The position numbers were made by a program, and so were the translations under genes. Below are positions 52,983 to 61,578 of a stretch of DNA of 64,000 bases, in pieces. The DNA is taken from NCBI RefSeq assembly GCF_024159085.1, contig NZ_JAMZDE010000006.1, positions 248,001 to 312,000 on the forward strand, given 5' to 3'. Below the pieces are notes generated by a model. That model saw only the letters and a list, made by a program, of their open reading frames with translations, had not been told where the DNA came from and did not search any database. Source of the stretch: Idiomarina rhizosphaerae. Lineage in GTDB: Bacteria > Pseudomonadota > Gammaproteobacteria > Enterobacterales > Alteromonadaceae. Numbering within the stretch: position 1 is the stretch's first letter; each line of letters opens with the position of its first letter.

Positions 52983-55172
52983 ATGGAAATCAATGTAAAC
53001 TTTCTCGACAATATGCGCCTTGAGGCGAAATTCGATGACTTCACAGTTATTTCGGATCAGCCTATTCGATACAAAGGCGATGGCTCTGCTCCCGGTCCTT
53101 TTGACTACTTTCTGGCATCTTCTGTTATGTGCGCGGCGCATTTCATTCGCCTGTATTGCGATACCCGCGATATTCCAACCGAGAATATCCGCATTTCACA
53201 AAACAACGTTGTCGACCCGGAAGACCGCTATAAGCAGCTGTTCAAAATTCAGGTTGAGTTACCGGCCGATATTTCCGAGAAAGATCGCAAAGCCATTATT
53301 CGGGCCGCTGAGCGTTGCGCCGTTAAGCGCGTTATAGAAAATGATCTGGAGTTTGACGTTGAAGCGGTTGAAAGCATTACTCAAGATGCTCAGGCGTTAC
53401 TGACCATACGCCCGGACAGCGAAAGCAGAACCTTTATTGAAGGCAAAGACTTACCGCTGGAACAGACCATTGCTAACATGACGGCCATACTGGCCGATTT
53501 AGGCATGAAGATAGAAATATCCTCCTGGCGCAATATTGTCCCGCATGTGTGGTCGCTGCACATTCGCGATGCCGCCTCCCCCATGTGCTTTACCAACGGT
53601 AAAGGCGCGACCAAAGAAAGCGCGTTATGTTCCGCACTGGGTGAGTTTATTGAACGCTTAAGCTGTAACTTCTTCTATAACGACCAGTACTTTGGTGAAG
53701 AAATAGCAAACGCAGAGTTCGTACATTACCCCAACGAAAAATGGTTTAAACCCGGCGCAAACGACGAGCTGCCAACGGAAATTCTGGACGAATACTGTCG
53801 TGAGCTTTATGACCCGGAAGGCGAGCTGCGTGGTTCACACCTAATAGATACTAACTCAGGCCGAGCTGACCGCGGTATTGTGTCCTTGCCGTTCACACGT
53901 CATTCCGACGGCGAGACAGTCTATTTTCCGTCGAACTTAATTGAAAACCTGTATTTAAGTAACGGCATGAGCGCGGGTAATACTCTGCCAGAAGCTCAGG
54001 TTCAGTGCTTATCAGAAATTTTTGAGCGCGCCGTTAAAAAGCACATTATTGAAGAAGAAATTGCCCTGCCAGATGTGCCGCAAAAGGTGCTTAACAAGTA
54101 CCCGAATATTCTTGAAGGAATAAAAGCCTTAGAAGAACAGGGCTACCCAGTGTTAGTTAAAGACGCGTCACTTGGCGGTCAGTTCCCGGTAGCTTGTGTG
54201 ACCTTAATGAACCCGCGCACCGGCGGTGTCTTTGCTTCTTTTGGTGCACACCCAAGCTTTGAAGTGGCACTGGAACGCAGCTTAACCGAGTTATTGCAAG
54301 GGCGTAGCTTTGAGGGTTTAAACGATCTTCCGGCGCCAACTTTTAATTCAATGGCAGTCACCGAACCAAATAACTTTGTGGAGCACTTTATTGATTCATC
54401 GGGTGTCGTGTCCTGGCGTTTCTTTAGCGCTAAGTCCGACATTGAATTCGTTGAATGGGACTTCAGCGGCTCTAACCAAGAAGAAGCCGATACGCTGTTT
54501 GATATTTTGCAGGACATGGGCAAGGAAGCTTACGTAGCCGTGCATGAAGATTTAGGCGCGCCGGTGTGTCGAATTCTGGTTCCGGGCTATTCTGAAGTTT
54601 ACCCAGTAGAAGATCTTATTTGGGACAACACCAATATTGCCCTGCAATACCGCGAAGACATTCTCAACCTGCACCGCTTAACCGATGAGCAGCTAGAAGA
54701 CTTAGTTGAGCGCCTGGAAGACAGTCAGCTTGATAACTACATGGACATTATCACCCTAATTGGCATTGAGTTTGACGAAAACACGGTTTGGGGTCAGCTC
54801 ACCATTCTTGAGTTAAAGCTGCTTATTTATCTTGCATTGCAACGCCATGACGACGCTTTCGAGTATGTAGAAATGTTTCTGCAATTCAACGACAACACCG
54901 TTGAGCGCACACTGTTCTACCGTGCCATTGAAGCCGTGCTGGAAATTACTCTGGACGAAGAACTGGAATTAGGAGATTACCGCTACAATTTAGGCCGCAT
55001 GTACGGTGAAGAGACCATTGAAGCCGTTATAGGCTCTGTTAACGGTACTACACGCTTCCACGGTCTAACGCCAACCAATATGCAGCTTGAAGGTTTGGAC
55101 AGACACTTGCGCTTAATAGAAAGCTATAAGAAGCTGCATGCGGCAAGGGCTGAACGGCAGGTTCAGAACTAA
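52983..55172 (+). CDS. ycaO: OsmC-YcaO fusion protein
   Basis: 729 residues: an N-terminal OsmC-like domain (1-~135; FDYFLASSVMCAAHFIRLYC and AAERCAVKRVIE give the two cysteine regions), a YcaO domain (about 170-560) with ATP-binding glutamates in ALGEFIERLSCNFFYND, CLSEIFERAVKKHIIEEE and LTELLQGR, and a helical C-terminal part. YcaO proteins use ATP to activate amide backbones; E. coli YcaO supports RimO-dependent methylthiolation of ribosomal protein S12. The OsmC fusion is known in Shewanella/Vibrio-type genomes. Its stop overlaps the convergent VWA gene. No azoline-peptide precursor or dehydrogenase is nearby. Confidence 0.88.
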   Translation: MEINVNFLDNMRLEAKFDDFTVISDQPIRYKGDGSAPGPFDYFLASSVMCAAHFIRLYCDTRDIPTENIRISQNNVVDPEDRYKQLFKIQVELPADISEKDRKAIIRAAERCAVKRVIENDLEFDVEAVESITQDAQALLTIRPDSESRTFIEGKDLPLEQTIANMTAILADLGMKIEISSWRNIVPHVWSLHIRDAASPMCFTNGKGATKESALCSALGEFIERLSCNFFYNDQYFGEEIANAEFVHYPNEKWFKPGANDELPTEILDEYCRELYDPEGELRGSHLIDTNSGRADRGIVSLPFTRHSDGETVYFPSNLIENLYLSNGMSAGNTLPEAQVQCLSEIFERAVKKHIIEEEIALPDVPQKVLNKYPNILEGIKALEEQGYPVLVKDASLGGQFPVACVTLMNPRTGGVFASFGAHPSFEVALERSLTELLQGRSFEGLNDLPAPTFNSMAVTEPNNFVEHFIDSSGVVSWRFFSAKSDIEFVEWDFSGSNQEEADTLFDILQDMGKEAYVAVHEDLGAPVCRILVPGYSEVYPVEDLIWDNTNIALQYREDILNLHRLTDEQLEDLVERLEDSQLDNYMDIITLIGIEFDENTVWGQLTILELKLLIYLALQRHDDAFEYVEMFLQFNDNTVERTLFYRAIEAVLEITLDEELELGDYRYNLGRMYGEETIEAVIGSVNGTTRFHGLTPTNMQLEGLDRHLRLIESYKKLHAARAERQVQN

Positions 55173-55183
55173 AAGTTCAGCCC
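55147..55183. terminator. Hairpin spanning overlapping stops of ycaO and VWA gene
   Basis: GGGCTGAAC (55,147-55,155) pairs with GTTCAGCCC (55,175-55,183); both stop codons (55,169-55,172) lie in the 19-base loop. A second GTTCAG (55,161-55,166) could pair with the left arm instead. Confidence 0.5.
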
Positions 55184-56119
55184 GACAAAGGCGCCGCGGT
55201 TGCGTTTTGCGACCGCCTGCATAAAGGCAGCGAAGGTTTCTGCGTTACCACTTGCGCGGCTAAAGCCGATACCATGAATGCGCATTACAGGCTTGCCGTC
55301 CGCGCCCTGATTTTGACTGGTGATCTGCCGAACTATCGCATCCAGATTATTTACCCGATAATCGTCACCAAAAACATACAAGCTGGTCGTACCCTTGGTG
55401 TTTTTATAAAGATTAATGGCTTTCAGAATACCCAGCTCGGGCGCACTTTTACCACCGGTAAAGTTTGGCATTTGTTGCATGGCCATTTGTCTGAACCTTT
55501 TGCTGTCAGGTAACCAGTCACCCGCTTTACTGCTGAACATAAAGTCACCGTCGGCGGCCATAATCTGGAAGCCCTTCATTTTCGGGTGACTTTCTATGAT
55601 GTCGTTAACTACACTAATGACCCGGCTCCAACCCCGGCCTCCCGACATAGACCCGGAATTATCAATAACAAAAACTACGTACTCAGCGTCGGTTGGAATA
55701 CCGCCTACGTCATCATCCGGTGTGTCTGTACTGTTCGGCGTGTTTAGCATTGCCGTGGCTTGCCGTATTTCAGCCCTTAACGACGAGGCTTTATCCTGCA
55801 ACTGTTGTAGGGTTTTCTGTGCCCGCGGAATAGAGCTTTCTAAATTCTTTTCCTGCTCAGTAACTGATGCGGTCTTTTGCTCTGCGGCAGACAGCTCATC
55901 CTGTTTGTCGGACAAAGCTCCTTTTAATTCCTCCACCGACTGCTGCGCCTGCAAAACTTCTGCAACTAAGGTACTGAGGTTAGCCGGTCCGCGTTCGGTA
56001 TCCTCGGTACCGTTTTTCGCTAACAACACCAGCATAATCACCGCACCAAAAGCACAGGAAATAATATCCAGAAAGGCAAGGTTAAAAACCTCTACTGGCG
56101 CACGCTGAATTTTTTTCAT
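55169..56119 (-). CDS. VWA-domain protein with ExbD/MotB-like N-terminal helix (VWA-2)
   Basis: 316 residues. One N-terminal helix, VFNLAFLDIISCAFGAVIMLVLLAK, has an aspartate (D18) at its start like the ion-carrying acid of ExbD, TolR and MotB. A coiled coil (about 48-120) leads to a VWA domain with MIDAS DNSGS (D153, S155, S157) and a later acid in VFGDDY. Predicted periplasmic. I chose ATG 56,119, whose first base is shared with the stop of the preceding gene and which has GGAG 8 bases before it, over GTG 56,128. It is the last gene of the eight-gene series and overlaps ycaO by 4 bases. Confidence 0.8.
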   Translation of the reverse strand: MKKIQRAPVEVFNLAFLDIISCAFGAVIMLVLLAKNGTEDTERGPANLSTLVAEVLQAQQSVEELKGALSDKQDELSAAEQKTASVTEQEKNLESSIPRAQKTLQQLQDKASSLRAEIRQATAMLNTPNSTDTPDDDVGGIPTDAEYVVFVIDNSGSMSGGRGWSRVISVVNDIIESHPKMKGFQIMAADGDFMFSSKAGDWLPDSKRFRQMAMQQMPNFTGGKSAPELGILKAINLYKNTKGTTSLYVFGDDYRVNNLDAIVRQITSQNQGADGKPVMRIHGIGFSRASGNAETFAAFMQAVAKRNRGAFVGLNF

Positions 56120-57177
56120 TATGGCCACTCCGGAGCTGGTGATAAGAATGTGCCACCACTAACCCGCGACCAGTTCCAGTAAAGCGGGGAAGCGTAGGGG
56201 TCACCTTCTATCGGCAGAAGAATAATATTGTAACGAACGCCTTTAGGAGCGCGCTTGATGGTCTCTACCATCAATGCCTGACGGCAGTCTGAGGAAATGG
56301 ACTTTTTCGTCGAAATAAAGTTACGACACGAAAGCGGCAGACCGTCGCCTAGTGTCGGCAGACCGTCAGTGACAATATACACATCGGTAATATCCGGGTT
56401 TGTCTCAAATAACGTGCTAATACCCAACTGAAGGTTGGTTCCGCCCTCTGGCACAACCGCGCCTAAGTCCTTCACAATAGAATTCATAGAGCCGCTGACT
56501 GACGCCGTACTCACATTACGCATGCCCAGCCGTTTGGCGGTATCGGAAAACGTTACCAAACTCACTTTCGAGGTTTGCGGAAGCCTTGCCAATAACCACT
56601 GAGCAACCCGGCGTGTTCTTATCCACTTAGCGGTAGACACTTTGTCGCCATCGCTTAAAGCCAACTTGCTCAACACATCAATTAAGTTGTCGCCCATCAT
56701 AGAAGCACTTTTATCGATCAGAATGCCTATTTGTTCGCCTTCCACCTTCATGCCGGTGATAAAGTTTTGCTCACCAGTGCCTGAAACTTCAACGTTGGCT
56801 GACTTCTCAACTTCTTTGGACAACGCCGCTAACTGGTTTTCCAGGTCGGCAACTACGGCCAACTGAGTCGACAAGTCCTGCAAAGCTTTGGTTTGATCCT
56901 GGGTGGTGTCGTTTTTCGCTTCTTCAGAGTCTTCCTGCTTAGCCGACTCCAGCGCAATTTTGTCATTAATTTCGTCAATGGATTTTTTCAGACGCTGCAG
57001 CTCGTCCATTGACGCCGCCAGCTCCTGCTCGAGCTTTTCTTTTTCTTCTGAAGGGTCAGGCGTAAAGGCTTTAAAGTCTACCAGGATGAAAATAAGAATA
57101 ACGGCGCCCAGGCCGCATGCCATGACATCCAGAAAAGATAGATTAAATCCGTCGCCAGCCTGGCGTGTTCGTCGCAT
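56119..57177 (-). CDS. VWA-domain protein with ExbD/MotB-like N-terminal helix (VWA-1)
   Basis: 352 residues with the same plan as its downstream neighbour: helix GFNLSFLDVMACGLGAVILIFILVD with D17, an acidic coiled coil (about 45-135), and a VWA domain with MIDAS DKSAS (D155, S157, S159), a threonine in VTFSDT and the second acid in IVTDGLPTLGDG. The paired phrases F-N-L-(S/A)-F-L-D-(V/I)-x-(A/S)-C show the two are paralogues, so they may form a heterodimer inside the channel pentamer encoded just upstream. The MIDAS site suggests a metal-dependent protein partner in the periplasm. Confidence 0.82.
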   Translation of the reverse strand: MRRTRQAGDGFNLSFLDVMACGLGAVILIFILVDFKAFTPDPSEEKEKLEQELAASMDELQRLKKSIDEINDKIALESAKQEDSEEAKNDTTQDQTKALQDLSTQLAVVADLENQLAALSKEVEKSANVEVSGTGEQNFITGMKVEGEQIGILIDKSASMMGDNLIDVLSKLALSDGDKVSTAKWIRTRRVAQWLLARLPQTSKVSLVTFSDTAKRLGMRNVSTASVSGSMNSIVKDLGAVVPEGGTNLQLGISTLFETNPDITDVYIVTDGLPTLGDGLPLSCRNFISTKKSISSDCRQALMVETIKRAPKGVRYNIILLPIEGDPYASPLYWNWSRVSGGTFLSPAPEWP

Positions 57178-57190
57178 CTGAGCCGCTCAA

Positions 57191-57961
57191 TTAACTGTGT
57201 AAATGAGACAGCAAATGCTTCTCGCAGGACTCTTGCGTGCGGATCACCATCTTGTCCTGACGGCTGTTCAGCAAGTGCATAAACAACATCAGAATCAAAG
57301 AAATAAACAGCGCCACCAGAGTCGAGTTAAAAGCTACCCCCAGTGATGCAGTCATACCGGCAATGTCTCCCTCAAGCGCTTTGTCGGCCTGCGCCAGCGC
57401 CGCGCCAATACCGCGAACCGTACCCACGAAGCCAATAGACGGGATAGCCCAGATAATGTAGCGGATCATGTTGTTACCGCTTTCTAACTGAATGGCAATA
57501 TTGTCTACCGACGACTCGATAGTATCAGCCGCATGCTGAACGTTTTTGGTGTTCTTAAAACGACGAATACAGTTAATCCAGGTGCTGTATGCCGGGGTTT
57601 CTTTATAAGCCGAACTTTCTAAATCATTTAATGCCGCATCAACGTCCAGCGCTTCCGACTTATCGTAGCTTTCCAGTAAGTCTCGCGAGTAAATTTCTTC
57701 TTCGTCAATTAACCGCCACAGCTTATACAGCATAAGAAACAGACAGAACAACATAAGCGAAATACACACCTGCTGTTCAACATCTTTGAAGATAACCGAA
57801 AATGCAGTTAAAGCTTCTGTTCCTTGCTCTGCCATTGCCACTTCGGCCGCCGGGCGAATAAGTCCTGCATACAGCAAGTGTATAAGGGTAAAAATAGCCA
57901 GTAGCACACCACCACTGACAAAAAAGTTAGGGCTCATTGAAAGCGTATTATTTTTAGACAT
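57191..57961 (-). CDS. MotA/TolQ/ExbB-type proton channel family protein
   Basis: 256 residues with helices at about 11-33, 62-82, 165-190 and 200-232. The conserved channel section is IIWAIPSIGFVGTVRGIGAALAQA and GMTASLGVAFNSTLVALFISLILMLFMHLL, matching the P-x-x-G-x-x-G-T-V core of ExbB/TolQ. Normal partners (ExbD, TolR, MotB) are missing; the two VWA proteins downstream carry the equivalent acidic helix. I infer it forms the pentameric, ion-conducting part of a stator-like complex with them. This is not tolQ: no tol-pal genes are near. Confidence 0.88.
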   Translation of the reverse strand: MSKNNTLSMSPNFFVSGGVLLAIFTLIHLLYAGLIRPAAEVAMAEQGTEALTAFSVIFKDVEQQVCISLMLFCLFLMLYKLWRLIDEEEIYSRDLLESYDKSEALDVDAALNDLESSAYKETPAYSTWINCIRRFKNTKNVQHAADTIESSVDNIAIQLESGNNMIRYIIWAIPSIGFVGTVRGIGAALAQADKALEGDIAGMTASLGVAFNSTLVALFISLILMLFMHLLNSRQDKMVIRTQESCEKHLLSHLHS

Positions 57962-57976
57962 TATGCATTCCGGGCG

Positions 57977-58084
57977 TTAAATGTTGGTGGGGAAATCTTG
58001 TGGTGCATCCAAAGACACAAAGTAAGCAGTCGCGCTGCCGGCCAGAGCCAGCAGTATGACGCCCAAAATCACGCGTTTTTTCAT
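57977..58084 (-). CDS. 35-residue single-pass membrane or secreted peptide
   Basis: GGAG lies 6 bases before the ATG (58,084). The product is basic at the start (MKKR), has one hydrophobic stretch VILGVILLALAGSATAYFV and a short polar tail ending SLDAPQDFPTNI. It fills the otherwise empty gap between the PEGA/FGE gene (14 bases away) and the channel gene (15 bases away), on the same strand, and therefore looks like a real operon member: a small subunit or regulator of the complex. Confidence 0.65.
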   Translation of the reverse strand: MKKRVILGVILLALAGSATAYFVSLDAPQDFPTNI

Positions 58085-58098
58085 GATGTTTCTCCTCA

Positions 58099-60081
58099 TC
58101 ACTCATGATACCGGGCTATTCTAAAGCCGATATCCTCTGCCGAAGCGCTTTCACCGTCGCGAACGCTGGCACGAATATTCTTCATGCGTCCGGTTTTATA
58201 AGACGCACCTTTTACCACATGGCCATTGCCGCGAGCCGCGCCCAGGTAATCGGTGTAAACCCGGTCAAGGTCGGGCGGGTTTAAAGTGTAACTGTCGTGT
58301 ACCCACTCTTTGACGTTGCCGTCCAGATCAAAAAAGCCGCCGCGCTCTGCTTTAAAGCTGCCTACCGGTGCTTTACCGGCAAAACCGTCATTGTAACCGC
58401 GTAAAATAAAGGTTTGCTGACCTTTTGCAGACTCATCGGCAAAGTTGCCCTGCTTGTCACGCAGGTGTTCCTGACTGCCCCATACGTAAATAGTAGAGTC
58501 AGCTCTGCGATTAATTTTGGCAATGTATTCCCACTCGGCTTCGGTCGGCAAGCGGTAACCACGCGAGCTCGCATCGGTTCCCACCACTTTACCATTACTG
58601 ACTTTATAAAAAGGCTGCAGGCCTTCCTGTTCGCTCAACCAGTTGGTAAATAGCGCAGCCTCGTCCCAGGACACATTCGTAACCGGCATTTTTGTTTTGC
58701 TGCCAGAGCCTTTAAACGCGGCGAACTGCGCTTCGGTAATTTCATGGCGCGATATCCATACGTCGCGTGAGAAATCCACTTTCACCTGATGCTCATTGCG
58801 CCCGCGACCAGGCTCATTAACCGGCGAACCCATAGTAAATTTTTTCGGCGACAGACGGTTCATTTCAATGCCTAAAGTACTGACAAACAACGGTCTGCCT
58901 TCTTTTCTTCTGGCATCGAACTCACGCAGTATCTCGGCTTTTACGTTCACCAGCCGATCGCTGCTTGGCTGAAACTCTTGCTTAACCGTGCGGTAACCGG
59001 TTTTACGAAACTCAACTTCAGAAGGCAGAGCTTGCAAAGTGGTACGAAGCGGCGTCGTGCCCTGCTTTTGTCCGTTAATGTACAGGTCGCTGGGTTCGTT
59101 GGCGGTAAACGCTACGTCACCCATTTCCGGGTCTAAGTTAAAGGTCAGCTGCTGGTTTTCGGCTGGCCCCAGTTTAATTGTCCGGCTTTGCTTAATGTAG
59201 CCGGCCTTTTCGTAACGAATAACATGTTCTTTATTGGCATCAACGCTAATTGGATTTTTTGCCGGCGCGCCGTTAACCAACAACGCCCCGCCCTTCGGAC
59301 TCACTAAGACATTAACAGTGGCCTGCACTGGCTGTAGTCGGTAATTACGCTTAGGTTCTTTGTTGCGCACGGTTAAAGACACCGTGTCCGTAATCGGCTC
59401 ATACCCGGGGTAATTCACCACCACAGGGTAATCGCCGCCCACTTTAGCAACAGTTACCGGCGTTGAACCAACCTCGTTGCCATCAAGGGTAACCGACGCG
59501 CCAGCCGGGCTGGAGTTGATAGAGATAGTGCCACTAATAGGAGTTAACCGAATCTGCTCTTCAACCTTACCGTCTATTAGCGCTTCAATAGCTACTGAGG
59601 CGGGCTCATAAGCCGGATGAGAGACCGACACCGTATAAGTTCCGGGAGCAAATTCACCCTCAAAGGTAGAAGCCGTTTCTCGCTGCTCACCGTTAACTGA
59701 CCAGACAATATCATTTGCGCCCGGCTCTGTTGTTATCGTCACTTTTGCCGGTTTAGGCTCCAGCTCAACTTCAATGGTTGAAGGGCTGTTGTCGTTTACC
59801 TGCACTTCTTTGGTTTGGTACTTGTCGGCCGACACCGCCACAAGGCCGCCAGAGCCGACTGCGTAATATTTATTGTCGATGAAAAAACCAATACCGGAAT
59901 TAACCGCAAAGCGCTGAGTTTGCGCCGCTTCTGTTGGCTTTACGGTAAAACTGTAGCCTTTGGTTAGAAACAACCAGCCAAAGTAAATAATCAGCAGTGC
60001 AAGAATACTGACCGAGAAGCCAATAGCCATTAACCGTCGTTTACGTCTTCCTTTCTCAATGGCTTCGTCAAGTGTGGCCAC
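58099..60081 (-). CDS. Membrane-anchored PEGA-repeat protein with cysteine-free FGE-like domain
   Basis: 660 residues: one helix (18-39), about four PEGA-type beta domains (about 112-178, 182-250, 252-316, 320-383; e.g. INSSPAGASVTLDGNEVGSTPVTV) and a C-terminal formylglycine-generating-enzyme fold (about 410-660: FTMGSP, RHEITEAQFAAF, PVTNVSWDEAALFTNWLS, YRLPTEAEWEYIA, DLDGNVKEWV, GFRIAR). I find no cysteine anywhere in the protein, whereas aerobic FGE needs two active-site cysteines, so it is probably a ligand-binding, lectin-like version. PEGA domains often meet the cell wall or other surfaces. Start is GTG with GGAG upstream. Confidence 0.82.
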   Translation of the reverse strand: MATLDEAIEKGRRKRRLMAIGFSVSILALLIIYFGWLFLTKGYSFTVKPTEAAQTQRFAVNSGIGFFIDNKYYAVGSGGLVAVSADKYQTKEVQVNDNSPSTIEVELEPKPAKVTITTEPGANDIVWSVNGEQRETASTFEGEFAPGTYTVSVSHPAYEPASVAIEALIDGKVEEQIRLTPISGTISINSSPAGASVTLDGNEVGSTPVTVAKVGGDYPVVVNYPGYEPITDTVSLTVRNKEPKRNYRLQPVQATVNVLVSPKGGALLVNGAPAKNPISVDANKEHVIRYEKAGYIKQSRTIKLGPAENQQLTFNLDPEMGDVAFTANEPSDLYINGQKQGTTPLRTTLQALPSEVEFRKTGYRTVKQEFQPSSDRLVNVKAEILREFDARRKEGRPLFVSTLGIEMNRLSPKKFTMGSPVNEPGRGRNEHQVKVDFSRDVWISRHEITEAQFAAFKGSGSKTKMPVTNVSWDEAALFTNWLSEQEGLQPFYKVSNGKVVGTDASSRGYRLPTEAEWEYIAKINRRADSTIYVWGSQEHLRDKQGNFADESAKGQQTFILRGYNDGFAGKAPVGSFKAERGGFFDLDGNVKEWVHDSYTLNPPDLDRVYTDYLGAARGNGHVVKGASYKTGRMKNIRASVRDGESASAEDIGFRIARYHE

Positions 60082-60123
60082 GAAGTCTCTCCTGTTTTTT
60101 TAATTATTCTACGCTAAATTATG

Positions 60124-61557
60124 CTAAACGCGTTCGTTACACTGAACGTTAATAACAATTGGCGTGCCCGACTTCTCCACCACAACATCGACAATGGTTG
60201 AGCGGTAGCCTTCGCGGCGGCCTTCTAATTGGTATTTACCCGGCTTTAACTGGATGGTTTTCTCTCTTACCTCACCCACAACACCAACGCCCAGTACTTT
60301 TATATAAGTGCGGTTGTCGGAGCGAATGGTCACATCGATGGGCTGATTTTCTTTTTCAATAAGCTGCTCAACCTGGTTTATTTTTTCACCCAGCTTTGCA
60401 CTCAATTGCGTGAGCCCACTGTATTTTGACACCGCATTTACGGCATTTTGGCGAATGTTGTTGTCTGCAAGGCGGCCCGGTCTTTCAATATACACATCCA
60501 GCGCACTGCTGGCGGCTAATATTTCTCCCGCGCTTTGTTTAGCCTGCTGCACAACCCGGCTGTCCGGATAGTCCGCCAGACCCTTTTCTGCCAGCATCTG
60601 TACCGTCTGCCATTCGTCGGCACCGGCAAACACCTGAATGCGTTTTTCTAACGACTTCACACCCTGACTTTTTAACTCAGCGTCAATTTGCGCTTGCAGG
60701 GTAGCCAGTTCCGGCCGGTTGTTGTCTATCGCCGAAGCTTTGGCTAATGCCTCCTGGGCGCGATCAAAGTCCTTGTTATCAATGGCATTGACCGCCGTTG
60801 CCAAGGCACGGGCAAAACGTTGTTGTTTAATTTGCTGTTCCACTTTCGCTAAGGCTGCCTTTGCTTCCTGCTGTTGCGGATCAAGCTCTAGAATTCGTTG
60901 ATAAGCAGCGCGCTGCTTCTCTATGTTACCTTCTACACCGCCCACTCTGGCCTGTTCATACAAATCAGCAACTTCATGGTAGGTGTCTATACGTTTCTGC
61001 AACGCCAGCGCATCGCTATAGTCGCCTTTTACGTTTATAGCCTGAGCATTCAACTGAGCGGCGTCATCAATGTCGTCGGCAGCAAAGGCTTTTGCTGCGT
61101 CTGCATAAGGTTGTTTATAAGCCTTTTCAAACGCGTTTTGGTACTCTGTAATACCAGTATTAAGTTGCTCGATAGTGGTTTGCGCCTGGCTGTAATTACT
61201 GGCGCCATAGTCATTAAAAGCCTGATCTATGTTGGCCTGAAAGCCCTCAACTTTGGCGGTCTGCCACTTCGATAAATACGGGGTAGCAACAAGATCAGAA
61301 ACGCGCTGATTGGTCTCATTTAAGGCCGTTTGCAGCGCTTTTCTGTCTATTGCCTGGTTAGCAGAACTTGTCTGCAGCTCGCTTTTTTCTTGTTTTTCCG
61401 CGACTACCGGCGTGTTACCCGAAACCGGAAAATAAGCGAGTAAAGTAACGATAACGCCAATCAGCAAACAGGCAAAAACAGAGGCAATTACGCCAGTTAC
61501 TATCATTTTCTTCTTTTTAGCGCGGTTTTCCGCTATTTGCTGATCAACAGACGACAT
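60124..61557 (-). CDS. Single-pass protein with helical repeats and PEGA-like C-terminus
   Basis: 477 residues: a cytoplasmic basic start, one helix (about 19-41, IVTGVIASVFACLLIGVIVTLLAYF), a long helical region with TPR-like alanine-rich repeats (about 60-380) and a C-terminal PEGA-like beta domain (about 395-475, VTIRSDNRTYIKVLGVGVVGEVREKTIQLKPGKYQLEGRREGYRS). The beta end resembles those in the next gene's PEGA repeats, so the two proteins may pack side by side in the periplasm. AAGGAAAGG precedes the ATG. Confidence 0.75.
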   Translation of the reverse strand: MSSVDQQIAENRAKKKKMIVTGVIASVFACLLIGVIVTLLAYFPVSGNTPVVAEKQEKSELQTSSANQAIDRKALQTALNETNQRVSDLVATPYLSKWQTAKVEGFQANIDQAFNDYGASNYSQAQTTIEQLNTGITEYQNAFEKAYKQPYADAAKAFAADDIDDAAQLNAQAINVKGDYSDALALQKRIDTYHEVADLYEQARVGGVEGNIEKQRAAYQRILELDPQQQEAKAALAKVEQQIKQQRFARALATAVNAIDNKDFDRAQEALAKASAIDNNRPELATLQAQIDAELKSQGVKSLEKRIQVFAGADEWQTVQMLAEKGLADYPDSRVVQQAKQSAGEILAASSALDVYIERPGRLADNNIRQNAVNAVSKYSGLTQLSAKLGEKINQVEQLIEKENQPIDVTIRSDNRTYIKVLGVGVVGEVREKTIQLKPGKYQLEGRREGYRSTIVDVVVEKSGTPIVINVQCNERV

Positions 61558-61578
61558 CGTTACCTTTCCTTAGGTGAA

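Noticed and set aside
52983-55172. YcaO as part of an azole-peptide antibiotic cluster
   Set aside because: No precursor peptide, dehydrogenase, protease or exporter nearby, and the OsmC-YcaO fusion is a housekeeping type in gammaproteobacteria.
57191-57961. Reading the channel gene as tolQ or exbB
   Set aside because: No tolR, tolA, tolB, pal, exbD or tonB nearby, and the partners are VWA proteins; only the superfamily can be claimed.
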